Positions 1 to 11,968 of a stretch of 64,000 nt of DNA are shown here, in pieces. Both the position numbers and the translations under genes were made by a program. The DNA lies in assembly GCA_022497145.1 (NCBI GenBank), contig MU385912.1:1-64000 (forward strand), written 5' to 3'. This DNA is from Rostrohypoxylon terebratum (lineage: Eukaryota; Ascomycota; Sordariomycetes; Xylariales; Hypoxylaceae). The notes under the pieces are model-generated. The model did no database searches and was not told the origin of the DNA. It was given only the letters and a program-made list of their open reading frames with translations. Numbering within the stretch: the stretch's first letter is position 1; every line of letters starts with the position of its first letter.

Positions 1-2386
1 CTAAAGCACTCAAGCTCTCGCTGTGTTACAGCTACTTCTCAACGCCTGATCTTGTTGTATCTAATACACTGGCTTCAGGCAGTAGCTTCAACACTCTTGA
101 ATAAGATAGAGAAACCCAACGCGGATGTCTGGTAGCTCTTATTCAGGAGGTAGGTAGATAGGTACTTATCGACCACGGCATCTCAGTAGCAAGCGACACT
201 ATCACAGTAATCACACAATCACATAGATTTTTAGATCACGTCTAGGAACTCCTGTGACGAAGCAAAAAAAAAGGAAATCGGCCACATCATGTTGTCGAAT
301 TGGCCCCGTGTATAATGCGTAGCAATATTGTCCGTGGCCAGGCAAGAAACTCAAAAAAGTAGCCACACATTTGTGTGCATACAATCTGCGCCAATCCCCA
401 GGACGAGAGATTTCTTTCACCCGCGTATGATGATATCGTGTGTTCGGCTAGAGCAATAGGATACCAACAGAGAAAGCGATTCGTATGCCATAAGTCGAGG
501 ATCATCTATGAGAAGAACCATGTAAATCAAAGTTCTGGAAGAATGGATGAGAAGCCGATGAACACGATTCTGGCGCTAAAATACTGTTTCATGATACTAC
601 GAGAAGATACTCTGGTGTTTGACTCATTTACCAGTTGCTAGGACGAGGTGTCGATTGGTGACCAGCTTTTTGGTGGAAAAAATCTTTTATTCGATTACAG
701 AATGGCTGTTCTTGAAGTTCATCATTCGTAATAGTGAATATAATAAGAAATTGTGTCTTATTGTTATGCTAACCGCCTCCCAACTATTTGGAACCTCGCT
801 GTCGACCCAAGTCACGTGACTGTTAAGAATAGGGGTTTGTTGGGAACGATGCAGTTTATGGAAGAGATGATAGTGGGATTGATGAAAAAATGGAATCAGA
901 GGTAAAAATACATGCGGTACATGATAATAGACGATGAATTGATGGAATGCTGTTAGGAAAAAAAATATCAAGTAAAAAAATGGGATGCAAAAAAAAGCTC
1001 GGTTCAGGGATCGATCTAACCTACGAAAAACCCGCTTTGGAGAAAACCGGTGTCAAGTAATGGAATCGGTCATCGTGCGATGAGCGCCACTCCACCGTTG
1101 AGCTCTTTCTCTCGTGGGAGTTATTTCTGGCCTCAAGTCACCAATGAGAACACTGGGTCGGCTTGAATGTTTTGTAGATTATTACACTATATAAGTCTAA
1201 CACTGAGGGGGGTTGGTGACGAGGGTGACGAGGGTGGTGGACGACTCGTCACTTACCATGGTATCGTTCTAGCAGGACGATGGTCGATATCCCGTGACAA
1301 CCCAAGCTCCCTCGCCATAGAGAAGGAGCGACGACCCGTCAGACGATACAGACAAAGCATCCAATCCATATTGATTAGATACTAGCTAGCCAAGAACAAG
1401 ACGAAGGCACTTATTTTATCTAGACATCTTAGGAATGACAGCGAGCTTCGAAGGTCATTATGTCTAAATATTCATGGCACCAAAACCTTTCTACATAGCT
1501 ACGCGACTTCTCCCCTATCCTTTCTCTGGCTTAGGGGTGCAAAGAATATGTGATATGAGTAATTTGGCTCATCACAATGTCATTCTTGATGGCTCGTACT
1601 TTGTAGGCGTTTACTTGTGAAATCCCCATGATCTCCCTCTAATATGTAGAACGACAAATATTCACTCCCTTTTCTGTGCCATAGCAGCCGTACCCAATTC
1701 AATATATATCCTTCCTCGAATATTAGAAGATAGTGGATCTTTACTTAGGCACCTACTCAAGCACTCATTTATGATAGGCGAAGAGTGATGTAAGAGCAAG
1801 AGCAGCCAAACCGCCACAAACATAGAATATTGAGCAACAATCATACCCTCCCTCTCCTTCCTCTCAACCATTCCCCAAACTACGACGACACGCATCTACG
1901 CAAGACACAAACACACAAGGTCTCAATACTCGCAAGATGAGAAGGACAGCATCCTATAGTGAAGTAAGTAACATAGCAAAAGCAGAGTCGCAGACTAGAC
2001 CACCACTACCAACCCAACCCAGACTATTAACATCCCCTAGGTATTTGCCCACATCCTTACTTCTATCCACACCCCATCCGATATCTCTCTTCTTCCCTTT
2101 CAAAAAAAAAAGTCGTGTCAGGAAGGGCGATTAAATACAAGCTACAACTACTCGTCATCTACTCACTTTTTCACCATCTCATCCTCTGCAACGTAGGGGC
2201 AATCCCCCCTACATTGCCCATCCATGTAAGAAGAAATCTCCGACAACTAACTTAGTCTGTTCTTGTTCTGTTCTGCTCGGTTTGGAATCACTGCTACTTG
2301 AAACTCTTGACTCTGGATACACTGACTGTGTTGTACTACCCTACCTACACCTTACCACCTAACCTAGCCCACAAGGTTAACTATAT
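1..2386. other. gene-free left flank
   Basis: I see no convincing gene here. Open frames are short, lack coding character and do not join through plausible introns. The stretch is AT-rich with a palindromic E-box-like site (GTCACGTGAC, 811-820). The part nearest 2387 is the expected 3' untranslated region and terminator of the Rab GDI gene. A short open start at 1937 (about 10 codons before a GTAAGT) could be a first exon, but I found no matching downstream exon. Confidence 0.6.
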
Positions 2387-4353
2387 TTACTCTTCGGTAA
2401 CCTGGAGGCCCTCTCGGAGACCCTCGACCTTCAGCTCCTCGCCGGTGGCGCGCGCGTAGATGTCCTTGACGTCGTCGGTGGTGGTCTCAAAGTGTGACGT
2501 CGCATCGTAGCTCTTGGAGATGAAGATGTTGTCCTTCGTTCCGTCCTCGAGAGGCTCATACAGCGGGATAGGTGGGCCCTAGAGTGGATAGTCAGTATCG
2601 GTGTATGAAGGGGTGTGGTGACACGAAAGAAAAATAGGACAGGCTGATCGAAGGGCTGACTTACCATAAATTGCTCCTCGATCTGGCCGAGACGCTCTAG
2701 ACCAGGCTGGAGTTCTAGGTGGTGGTTGGCAGATGTCTCGGCAATCGTGGACACGATGGCGATGTAGTAGCCCTTGGGGCAGACGTTGTGCGCCGAGGAG
2801 ACACAAGCAATGTATATATCTATAAATAGGTTTAGTCAAACAAAGCCCTCTTCTCGGTGTTTGTTGAGTCGAGACTTACCGTTCTTGCGACCGACCTGAG
2901 ACTGAGGAATGATGAGCTGGCAGGAGTCGCACTCGGAGGTGCCCGCCAAGGGGTGCTTGAGAACGCAGATTGCCTTTAGGACGTGACCGACAACCTTAAC
3001 CTTCTGAGGGAAATACGAAGGGTCACCGAGGATCAGCTTGGCCTTGGTCTCGAACTTCATCTCGGGCTCGATGCCGGTCATGGTAGCCTTGATACCAGTC
3101 GCCTTACCATTCTCGTATATAACCTCGTCGACGGAAGTGTTGAGCATGTATGTACCACCGTAGATGGCGGACAGACGCGCGAAACCCTGGGGCAGCTCGC
3201 CCAGACCGTACAGAGGGTAGATGTAAGGCGACTTTCCGTACCTTGCTACCGAGTTACCGTACATCCTAATACGCTCGATAGTCTCGGGTGCCTTGCCAGC
3301 TTCATCAAGGTAGTTGTCATTTAGGTATAGAGCCATGGCGTGACCGACAAAGTCTCGGGTGCCAGGTTCGAGACCGAACTTGTCGTAGACATCTTTCATC
3401 GTGCATGTGTCCAGTTCAAGGCCTAATCATCATTACTATTAGCGAATGGCAGTCATCTCAACGTTTCCAAGATCCTTTCACACTTACCCTTGTATGTAGC
3501 GGGGTCGTTGATGTCGAAAGTACCGACCCACTCTATGAAGGTCTTCATCCGTCGCTTCTCGAAGATACCCATCAAAGGAGATCGCAGAGCTTCGGCGGCA
3601 TCGGAGGGAACTTTGGCGACAGCGGCCTTGGTACCAGCTCCTTGCTGGACGAAGCTACCAGCGACCTGCTTGAACTCGAGGTAACGGGTTACATCGGTAG
3701 AGACAAGGATGTTGGTTAACTGGCCAGAAGACATGAGAAGCTTAGGTACGAGGTCGATGTTCCAGTCGTTGGCTCGGCCGTACTTCTTCCATGGCTCCTC
3801 GCCTTTTGCGAAGTTGCCATACTTCTTGAATAGCTATCGTGAGGGGGGCATATAGGTTAGCTTCGTCGGGTTAATAGGAGCTATGAGGAGGAGGGGTAAG
3901 GTACCGTTTCGAGGTTTACTGATGCGGCCTCTCTATATGATCCAATGTTAGTGAATGATTCGATTCGATTCAATCTGATCTGATCCGATCCGATAATGCC
4001 CAAAGCTATCCGTATGTTGGAAGGTATGTTGAAAGGTATGTTGCTTACCCTCCGTAGTGATCGTTGCGATCAATGTGCAGCACTTTTCTACCTTTGACAC
4101 TCAAGACACTGTGTTACTCTGTCAGCCTACAACTCGGAACGCGTGTTCGCATATGCATATGATGTAAGTCGTACCCGGAAAGAATACACTCGGTCAAACC
4201 TATAGTAAACCAAATACGTTAGATTCTATATCGCGAAAGCTCACAACCCCACCAAAGAAGTCGAGATGCAGTAGTTGGGAATTGCGGGGTCCGAAGTTGA
4301 AACTCACCGGTGCCCAAAACGATGACATCGTACTCTTTAGCAATCTCATCCAT
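2387..4353 (-). CDS. gdi1: Rab GDP-dissociation inhibitor
   Basis: Rab GDI extracts GDP-bound, prenylated Rab GTPases from membranes, keeps them soluble in the cytosol and recycles them for vesicle traffic (yeast Gdi1/Sec19, essential). I reconstruct eight exons (high to low coordinate): 4353-4308, 4199-4175, 4108-4049, 3932-3905, 3833-3488, 3422-2880, 2819-2665, 2578-2387, all GT-AG, summing to 1395 nt and 464 residues, the usual fungal length. The N-terminus reads MDEIAKEYDVIVLGTGLTEC, the FAD-fold-like dinucleotide motif of the GDI/REP family, followed by HIDRNDHYGG and the Rab-binding region (YLEFKQVAGSF). The C-terminus ends VTEE with no CaaX, as expected. Exons 2-4 are very small (25, 60 and 28 nt), so automated callers may truncate the 5' part. 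The reading frame is intact across every junction. Very sure. Confidence 0.97.
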
Positions 4354-5549
4354 GGTGGGCGACGGACTACGGCTTCTCGGTATTCTTTCTTCTTTTTAGT
4401 GAGGGGGAAAAGATAAGTTGTCCAGGTATCAAAAGTAACTAGTTCAGGTATTTCCAAATGACCAGGAGCAGATTAGGAAGGAGTATGGTTTATTTTGTCT
4501 GTTGACACCAGGCCAAACACCAAAGGAGTTGATGATTCAGAAGGGTTAGGTTTAGAATGTTCAGAGGAAACATAGAACGGTAAACGGAAAAAATAAAAAA
4601 GTATAAAGTATCGGTGAGAGAGGTTGATTTGGGTTCTAAGTTGATTTGTGGTTTGAGGTGGATACAAAGCAACTTGGTTTTTGGCTTCTGTTTATGGGTT
4701 TATGGTTCTGAAGCTCGAAATTCAACGGTACCACTGGTTCTGGGGGTAATAACGCCTGGTACTGCTGGTATTGCTGGTACTGCTAGTACTATCAACCGCT
4801 ATCATTGGTACCATTAGTACAATATTTCTAACCAAATGCTACTTGATGCCCCAAAGGTTGCCCCAATCTGCCCCCCCAAAATAGAGCTAAAGCCAATCAA
4901 CCAGCTCAGTCCAAAGACCCCGCGCTTGGCTACGTACCCCCCCTTTTTCCAAGGTTCCCATTTTTTTGCTCCTTTCCCCTTTCTGATATCATCTCATCAT
5001 CTCATTACGATCTCATTCAAATCGTTCAATATTCAAAAAATGTTCAATGCTGTCATTAACCATTTACCTGATGCTGATTTTCGGTTATATGATAGACCAC
5101 GGATGCACTATTTACTTATTTAAATAACTTTAATCTCGTCTCAACAAATAATCCAAATAATCCAAATGACTTACCTAGGTAGAGTTAAATTGTTCCCGCC
5201 TTGTTGTAGCCCTGGAGCCTTTGGTGTAAAAAGAGGGGCACTGGATTATCACATGATTCAATTTCTTTAGATGAAGACCAAACCACTTTGAATCATCCAT
5301 GACAGCGCATTGAACAGAAAGCCTTATGATATTGACATTGATATCGATATTGACCTTTAGCAAAACTGGTTGATTGGCAAGCAACACCGATGTTCCTCGG
5401 CCACGAAACTGCCCAAGCTTGAGTTTACACGGCTAGTTGCGGTTCGAATAAGGAGGTATCATGCGTGTTATTGGCTTAATATACACATATTTACATGCTC
5501 ATTTTCCAGAGCTTTTATTTTGTATCAACACGTACGTACATCCAGAGGC
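4354..5549. other. gdi1 promoter and MRPL4 3' flank
   Basis: Intergenic DNA between two minus-strand genes. It holds the upstream region of gdi1 (just above 4354) with short TGGTACTGCTGG-type repeats near 4740-4815, and the 3' flank of the ribosomal-protein gene near 5549. No gene is supported. Confidence 0.6.
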
Positions 5550-6536
5550 TCATATTCTCGGTGGGGGTTGTTGAATCTCCGGGGTATCGGTCGGACTCGT
5601 AGACGGCTCGACTTTTTCAGCGGCCGACTTCTCTACTTCTTGCTGGCCCTCTGCTCCTGCTTGTTGGCCCTCCGCTCCTTGTTGACCTTCCGTGACCGAT
5701 TTCTGGCCCTCCGCGGCCGACTCCTGGTCTTCTGTCGCCGACTGTTCAGCCGACGTTCCCGAGCTTTCTGCTACTGGCTCTTCACTTTGTTCCTCGTAAT
5801 ATACGGAAGGGTTGTATGGGCGTGTGGTATCGGCTAAGTTGATCTCTGGATCCGACACGGCTAACGCTCTCGCGTCTTCCCATAGGTAGAATCGTTCTGT
5901 CAGAACGTGCCTAATCCTCTTCATAGTTATCTTGTTCTGTACATCGCGCATAAGAGGTTAGCATAGCCGTAGTCGATTAACGAGCACAACCGGACGTAGG
6001 TTTCGTACCTCGTACATCCTATCTTGAAGAAGCTCCCTCCTCTGGAACCCGAGTGATTTCCAGACTCGGATAGCCGTGAGGAGACGATTCTGCTCCTTGC
6101 AGCACACCCACCACAGCGAATGTAGGTCCTCCCAACCCTTCTGCCGTAGCTCCTCGGCAGACCACGCACGTCCGTATTCTTTTATTTCATCAGGCGTGGG
6201 CAAGAGCTTGTCCTTGGCGTAGAAGAACCCCCACAATCCATGGTTCGGATCGACCTCTATTTTCTTCTTGTAGCTCGAGGGCTTGGGAAGCTCGTGGGGC
6301 TCAATGTTCGTTCGAGCTCGCGGTCCAGAACGGTACAAGCTGCTCAATCCACGCAGTCGATTGTTGTCGCGACGAGGCCGCCGCTCGTTTAGCTCTGGGG
6401 TCGTGGAAAAGGAGCAGGTTTGTGTCGTAGCTCTTGTGAATATGGTGAGGAAGGAGAACGGATTTGCAGTATGTTGGGTCGCGGCAGGATTTAATATTCG
6501 GCCAATTGAAGGCCGAATAGAGGAAGCCATAGCCAT
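5550..6536 (-). CDS. MRPL4: mitochondrial large-subunit ribosomal protein uL29m
   Basis: Homologue of yeast Mrpl4 and human MRPL47 (uL29m), a protein near the exit tunnel of the mitochondrial large ribosomal subunit. Two exons, 6536-6009 and 5936-5550, joined in phase 0 by a 72-nt GT-AG intron, give 304 residues. The family core lies at about residues 95-190: LWGFFYAKDKLLPTP, GRAWSAEELRQKGWEDLHSL, then WWVCCKEQNRLLTA. The first about 50 residues are basic, Ser/Thr-rich and lack acidic residues, as in a mitochondrial presequence. The tail (about residues 215-300) is low-complexity with repeated E-G-Q-Q units and many Glu/Ala/Ser, beyond the conserved core; such tails vary among fungi. I chose the ATG at 6536 because a second ATG two codons later is in the same frame and the presequence needs the whole N-terminus. 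Confidence 0.93.
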
Positions 6537-6852
6537 TGGCGCACTACCTCAGCAGCGCTGTGTAGGATATCCGGCGTTGCTTGCGCCAATGAGTATGAAT
6601 ATACTAGATATCAATATGATAGTGGGTGCAATTGAATTTTTGGGGTTAATCCGAGATATCAGCGACCCTCGCCGATTAATCCGATTAATAATATATTACA
6701 TAACCGTATTATGTCATTCTTTTGGGATTATGTAATCAGTCCAGCCACTCTGGCACCTCAGCCACCAATTATTAACATATTACATAAGATAGGTACGGCT
6801 GACTGTACTTCTCCATAATAGCATAGACGCCAATTGTTGCATAAGTACAATC

Positions 6853-6882
6853 ATCTTACTAATCTTACTAATCTTACTAATA
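6853..6882. repeat. 9-bp tandem repeat, three copies
   Basis: The unit CTTACTAAT is repeated three times with almost no divergence, in the gene-free DNA upstream of MRPL4. A simple minisatellite; no function is suggested. Confidence 0.8.
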
Positions 6883-7616
6883 CTTAGCAGCGATGACGAC
6901 GATGGCGTCGTTAAACTCTTGAGGAAACATGTACTATTGTTCATATGAAAAAAAAACCGCGAGTATTACGTATGGCGATTAGGATACACTCAGCGCTGAG
7001 TTCGCATATCATCTGGCAAAGGAAAAGAAGGAATACTCCATACCTGAGCCGCCACCTACAGTACGGATCTATCTAGGTTAATGGGAGAATAACAACGTTG
7101 TTGGGAGGGTAGGCCAGGATCTAGGTTATTGTCTCTAGAATCGATGTATGCTTAGGACCTTAGGTACAGACAATACCCTTTGTCGGAACCATACTAAAAC
7201 CAACCACCAACAAGTCTCGTCCTAGCCGAACTCTCATCCGATCGACCTTTCGACAAAGGCAGGCAATCTAGAAAAGAACCATCGACAAGAAGACACGGCG
7301 CTAATAGGGAAGAAAATAATGGTCAAGCCAATGTTTGCTCACAGAGAACCCGTAACTGTGACGAACCTATACTTAGGCTTAGTAAGTATAGTTTCATAAG
7401 GGGGTCTTGATTTTAAGGTAACAGTAATTGTAGAGGTCAAGTATAATCAATCAAGTATGTTCGTCAGAGAGGCTTGGAGTCCTCTCCCTACTCGTAGTGA
7501 ATAGACTTAGATTGATAGCTAGAGAGCTGAATGAATGACTAGATACATAGGAGCCTGCCATGTTTATATAGATATCCTTCTCTTGTGGGTTGGTCCCTTT
7601 CCTTATGCTGGATCGT

Positions 7617-7695
7617 TTGAATCGCTATTTGCAACGGCGATTTGGGCGATCCTCAAATCGCTTGAATCGTTGTTCGTGACTGCGATTCGGGCGAT
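7617..7695. repeat. imperfect 34-bp direct repeat pair
   Basis: Two 34-bp copies (7617-7650 and 7662-7695), 11 bp apart, both starting TTGAATCG and ending GGGCGAT. They differ at seven positions, six of them transitions. A CACGTG palindrome follows directly (about 7701). The pair may be a diverged local duplication or a doubled protein-binding region; the sequence does not decide. Confidence 0.7.
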
Positions 7696-9956
7696 TTAGT
7701 CACGTGATATTCGGGTGATGATTTTATCCGTGTGGTTTCTGGTGGGTTGTGACAGTAACAAGCAAATATTCGGCAGTTGACAAACCCGAGTACTAGTATG
7801 ATGATAGTGTTTGATGCCGAATAGCAAGCAAACCATCTCGTCTACCTCAGGGACCAATAGTATAGCGATGGAATTAGCTGTCCGTCGAATATTTTACTCT
7901 CGAGTAACGTGGCGTGGAGCGTATAGCATGTAGGATATTGGATAGTTTGCTTAGAAACTCTCGTACGTTTACGATCGTCTTCGGATACCCGTTGCGGTAT
8001 ACTGGACCGAGTTTAGATGGGCCTCGGACCTGCTGTATCTCTTCTTTTATCACCTTTCAACATCTGTATCTCCGCGGCAATACTCATCGAAAATGCGTCG
8101 TGTTGTGCATAAGTATAGAAAAATGTTCGAGCATATCTTTGATGATCATCTTCACAACAGGGGGGGTGTTTTGGTGGAAGTAGCACTTGGTGCTATTCGT
8201 GCCGTCTTGTCTATTATTCCAATTGTTACTGTTATCCTAACTAACAAGATCATGACTACTAGGTAGGTAAGATATAGATAACTCGAGTAATAGATATTAT
8301 AAGGTAGATCGTTAAGAGTTATGGAAGTGGATGCTTCGACTTCGAGTTGATGTCAGGTAATCAGCTTCGGTCTGGACAGACTTTCGAGATTTAATCTTAG
8401 GTAAATTTCATTGTTTACTTCTATGATTGGTTGCTAGAAGAGATATCGTCGAATAAAAGGAAAGACATCATTTATAACGAATCCAGGCTATTCTTTAACA
8501 TTTACTGATATGAGATCACGTTTATTGTAGATTATTATTTCGAGGAATGGCTGTCGATGCCATAGGAATCGTAAGGCGTTATTCCAGCGGTTTACGTCGT
8601 CGTCGTCGTTAAGGGGGTCTTGGAGAGTTGTAAGGAGTCGTGGATATTGTTTGAAACGGACGTAATGGTTATCGAGGCAGAGAGGTTGAATGGAAATCTA
8701 GTTATCGTGTTTTTCGAAGTTTTAGAGTAGGACAAGATAATGGGGATGACGGGGACTTTGTTGTTAGTAGTTATACGTCGCTGACTCCAGTGGATACAGA
8801 CCCGGTAACAGTTTGAGGCTCTGCCTCTAGATCCCGCCTGATCCGGATCTCGAATCTATGGTGGGTAAATGGAGCATGGAAGTTATGGAGATGCTACTGC
8901 CATGGCTATATTCAGCCTCTGGGGAACAAGAAAAACGACTCCATATTCGAGACTTCATGTGGGGAGTTTCTAGTTGCTGCTGAAAAACTTGTCCTGATGG
9001 AGATAGGGGTCGCCGACGAGCATCATCACAACAATAACAACCCTTACCCAAATCCATTTTCCCAGATTTTCGTACTTCATCTGGGCGTTTCTATTTTCCC
9101 CCTAACAATGAATTTTCCCGTATAATCTTCTAAGAGAGAACAAAACCCCTGAATTTGCAATTACCGCAAGGACGTGCTCTTGCCACGACGCCTTCCTATA
9201 TTTAGATAGCGCTTCTTCTTTGCAAGTACATACGCACAGCAATTACCCTTCGTAATGACTACGTAGAATATGAAAAGGAGACGATATCGGTGAGTCTTCT
9301 GTGGCCAATAACTTGGCTCACCATCATTTTACACTGTTTATATCCGTACTGTGACAAATGGGCATGCTTGTACAAAGGATTTGAAGTCCCGTGGATGATC
9401 TCCGAAGTATAGTGACGAGGATATTCCATGCGCAGTTGCAACAGTAGTCTCGCACTTCGACACGGAGACCCACCATCGTCCGAATTTCAACATCCCAAGC
9501 TACACCGAGTTTCACGAAGCATTCCTGCTATAGGCTCGGTGAAATGACAAATAAGTCCAGCCGTAATCAGCGCCTAACATTGCCTAACAAGAACGAAGCC
9601 ATCGCGCGTTACAAAGTCCGTACCGTCCAATCATCAAACCAGACCAAACTTCCCAGTACGTAAGCCGAGGCAGTGATGCCAGAAATTAAATATCATAACC
9701 CGGGCGAACGCCAGGAGCGCTAGGACTAGGCCGAACTAGATAAATTCCTTCGATAGATACCTAGATAGAAAACGGAGATAGCCTAGCGATTTCGGTTAGC
9801 CCTTAGCCCGACCACGACGGCTCAGTTCCAATAGTACTACTACTATGCTACGTAGTAGCGCAGACTGCAGGTCATGGTAGGTGATGCCCAGCTTTGGGGT
9901 CGGAAAAGGCGATGCGGTTGCATAGTACGTAGATAGTATGCAAATAATATACATGC

Positions 9957-9981
9957 AAAAAAAAAAAAAAAAAAAAAAAAA
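9957..9981 (+). repeat. 25-base A homopolymer
   Basis: An uninterrupted run of about 25 A, the longest homopolymer I saw. It could be the A-rich end of a retrotransposed sequence, but no target-site duplication or coding remnant is apparent next to it. It is also a likely place for assembly length error. Confidence 0.85.
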
Positions 9982-11497
9982 CAAGGATTTGGGGCATCGT
10001 GAATCTGTCTTACTCTCCGGCCGAAGTGATCGAAAATCTTTCCTTAGCACTACTACCGGTCTACCTTGGTAGCATGCGAAGGTCGTGAGAATTTCATGCA
10101 AGGTGAAGTATTGACAATGCCTTAGATAAAACACCATTTCAGAATGGGTGTTGTCATCTTCATGACGAAATAGTCCTATTTTGATCTGCAGAAAGCACTA
10201 GGAGCTCCTTCCGGTTACTACGCGGCTGTTCATCTACGCCTCACATGACAGTCAGTTCAATACAACGGCCTCTTATTGCAGTACATTTCGTATATTTGAA
10301 TCTGTTATATAGCCATTACAGTTAGTTTTCGTCGGGGTTGGTCTGTGACGTGCCGATGAGTAATTCCTTATGCACATGTCATAATAGGTTTAATTCGGCG
10401 ATATGGTAAAGGCGTACCCAAAGGAGACTGTCTACGGGATTTGTGATATGTAATATTTTATCTAGTATCTCTACCTGCTAGGTAAGTAAAGAGTTGGAGC
10501 TAAACGACAAAACATCGACGTATTTAGCGCCCACGGGGTTGCCCTTATGAGCATTGGTGCACTTCGGATAGTTGGTGATATTGAGGCTTTACAAACCATG
10601 GTGTAGGTACGGTAAGAATCATCCACCATATTCCTCCCAGCGGAAATCCATCTGCCAAGCTTACCGAAATACTTCATATCGGGTGGCATCCGATACTATT
10701 CTTCATATTTTGTGGAACCTGATATGTTCCGGGGCACCGTAAACGGATTTGCTTCCCGTCGCTCGACTACTATGCGTAAAGTTTGCCACCGCCTGGAACT
10801 GATACCCGGATAACCCGCGATCACCACTGAATCGAGGTTAACCTGAAATACGAAATGCGCGATGACTTCACTCATCGGTATCGGAGACTAAACATGTATG
10901 TCTAACCAGCGTAACCGTTCCGGATCTAGGCAAGTCTAGATGCAGCAGAAAAATTGTATCTTTCCGCACTACCCAGGCAGTCACAAGTAGCATGACTCGA
11001 GTAGATCCCGAGAAGTTCGGAATTCATTCTCACTACCGAGCCTCTCCCATTCACTCCCAAATAAATTTCTGATTGCATCGTGTACCAATAGGAGTCGATA
11101 ACTCGAGTATCCTGCCGGAAAATGAGTTGCGGGGAAACAATATCCTAAGCACTAGACTCTTTCGAAATAGACAAACATGAAGAGGCATAAATGCTGTTGG
11201 GAGAATGTATTCCCAAGGCCCAGCCTGCCGTTTAGGTCATAGCAGCCCTGTATACAAGTACTGTACCAGTAAGCATCAAAATGCTGAAATAAGTGACTTA
11301 ACTAATGTATGGTCTAGCCCGCTAGCCTCGAAATGATAGAAAACTAGTTCGACGACGTTAACGTCAATACTGTAGATATTGTGAGGAATTTGCAAAGGGG
11401 AAAAAAAACTTCAAGAAGAGAAATGAAGAAAAAAATGAAGCCACACTACGTTGGTGTCAGACAGACCCTTCGCGGATTTCGTAATAGACGAGACGGT

Positions 11498-11523
11498 GCG
11501 ATATGACGATATGACGATATGAT
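11498..11523. repeat. 8-bp tandem repeat, three copies
   Basis: The unit CGATATGA is present three times in tandem inside gene-free DNA. No nearby gene is evident. Confidence 0.75.
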
Positions 11524-11925
11524 GGGCTATCTAGGCCTTTGATCGTTTCTATGCCGGGATGCATAAATTTTTAATGCACGGGATGATGTGTGGATGTATT
11601 AAACATACAACCATGGCCGGTAAGAAGTTCGGCTGATAGAAGACCTATCAAAACGGCAGACTCATAAGATCTTCGCCCGTCGTTCCCTGCGGATTGCCAA
11701 TATCGGAAGCCCGGGTATTTTTCTTCAGGGCTCAGACAGGCCATCCCCGGACAATCCCATCAGACCCTGGGGCGAAACCAGCTGATGCTTGCCCTGCTGT
11801 CGCAACTGGTGTAACCGTCCATGTCGAGGGTCTAATGGTTGAACCATGCGTACAAAGTACACTTGGGGCAATCATCAATGCTTCATCAAAGTTCCTGTTT
11901 CCTGTTCCTGTTTCTGGCCATCCTC

Positions 11926-11968
11926 GTGTCAGGCGTCCAGGCGTCAGGTGTCAGGTGTCAGATGTCAG
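11926..11968. repeat. 7-bp GTGTCAG minisatellite
   Basis: Six consecutive units based on GTGTCAG (variants GCGTCAG, ATGTCAG, and one 8-bp unit GCGTCCAG). Unit-to-unit changes are mostly C/T and A/G. It lies inside a long open frame on the plus strand that I do not accept as a gene. Confidence 0.8.

Larger units (their letters stand above)
6537..11400. other. gene desert, part 1
   Basis: No gene supported. Both strands show only short open frames without coding bias. Contents: a 9-bp tandem repeat at 6853-6882, a pair of diverged 34-bp direct repeats at 7617-7650 and 7662-7695 followed by a CACGTG site, a 25-base A run at 9957-9981, and many TACCTA/TAGGTA and TACGTA motifs. The first few hundred bases must hold the MRPL4 promoter. 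Confidence 0.6.
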
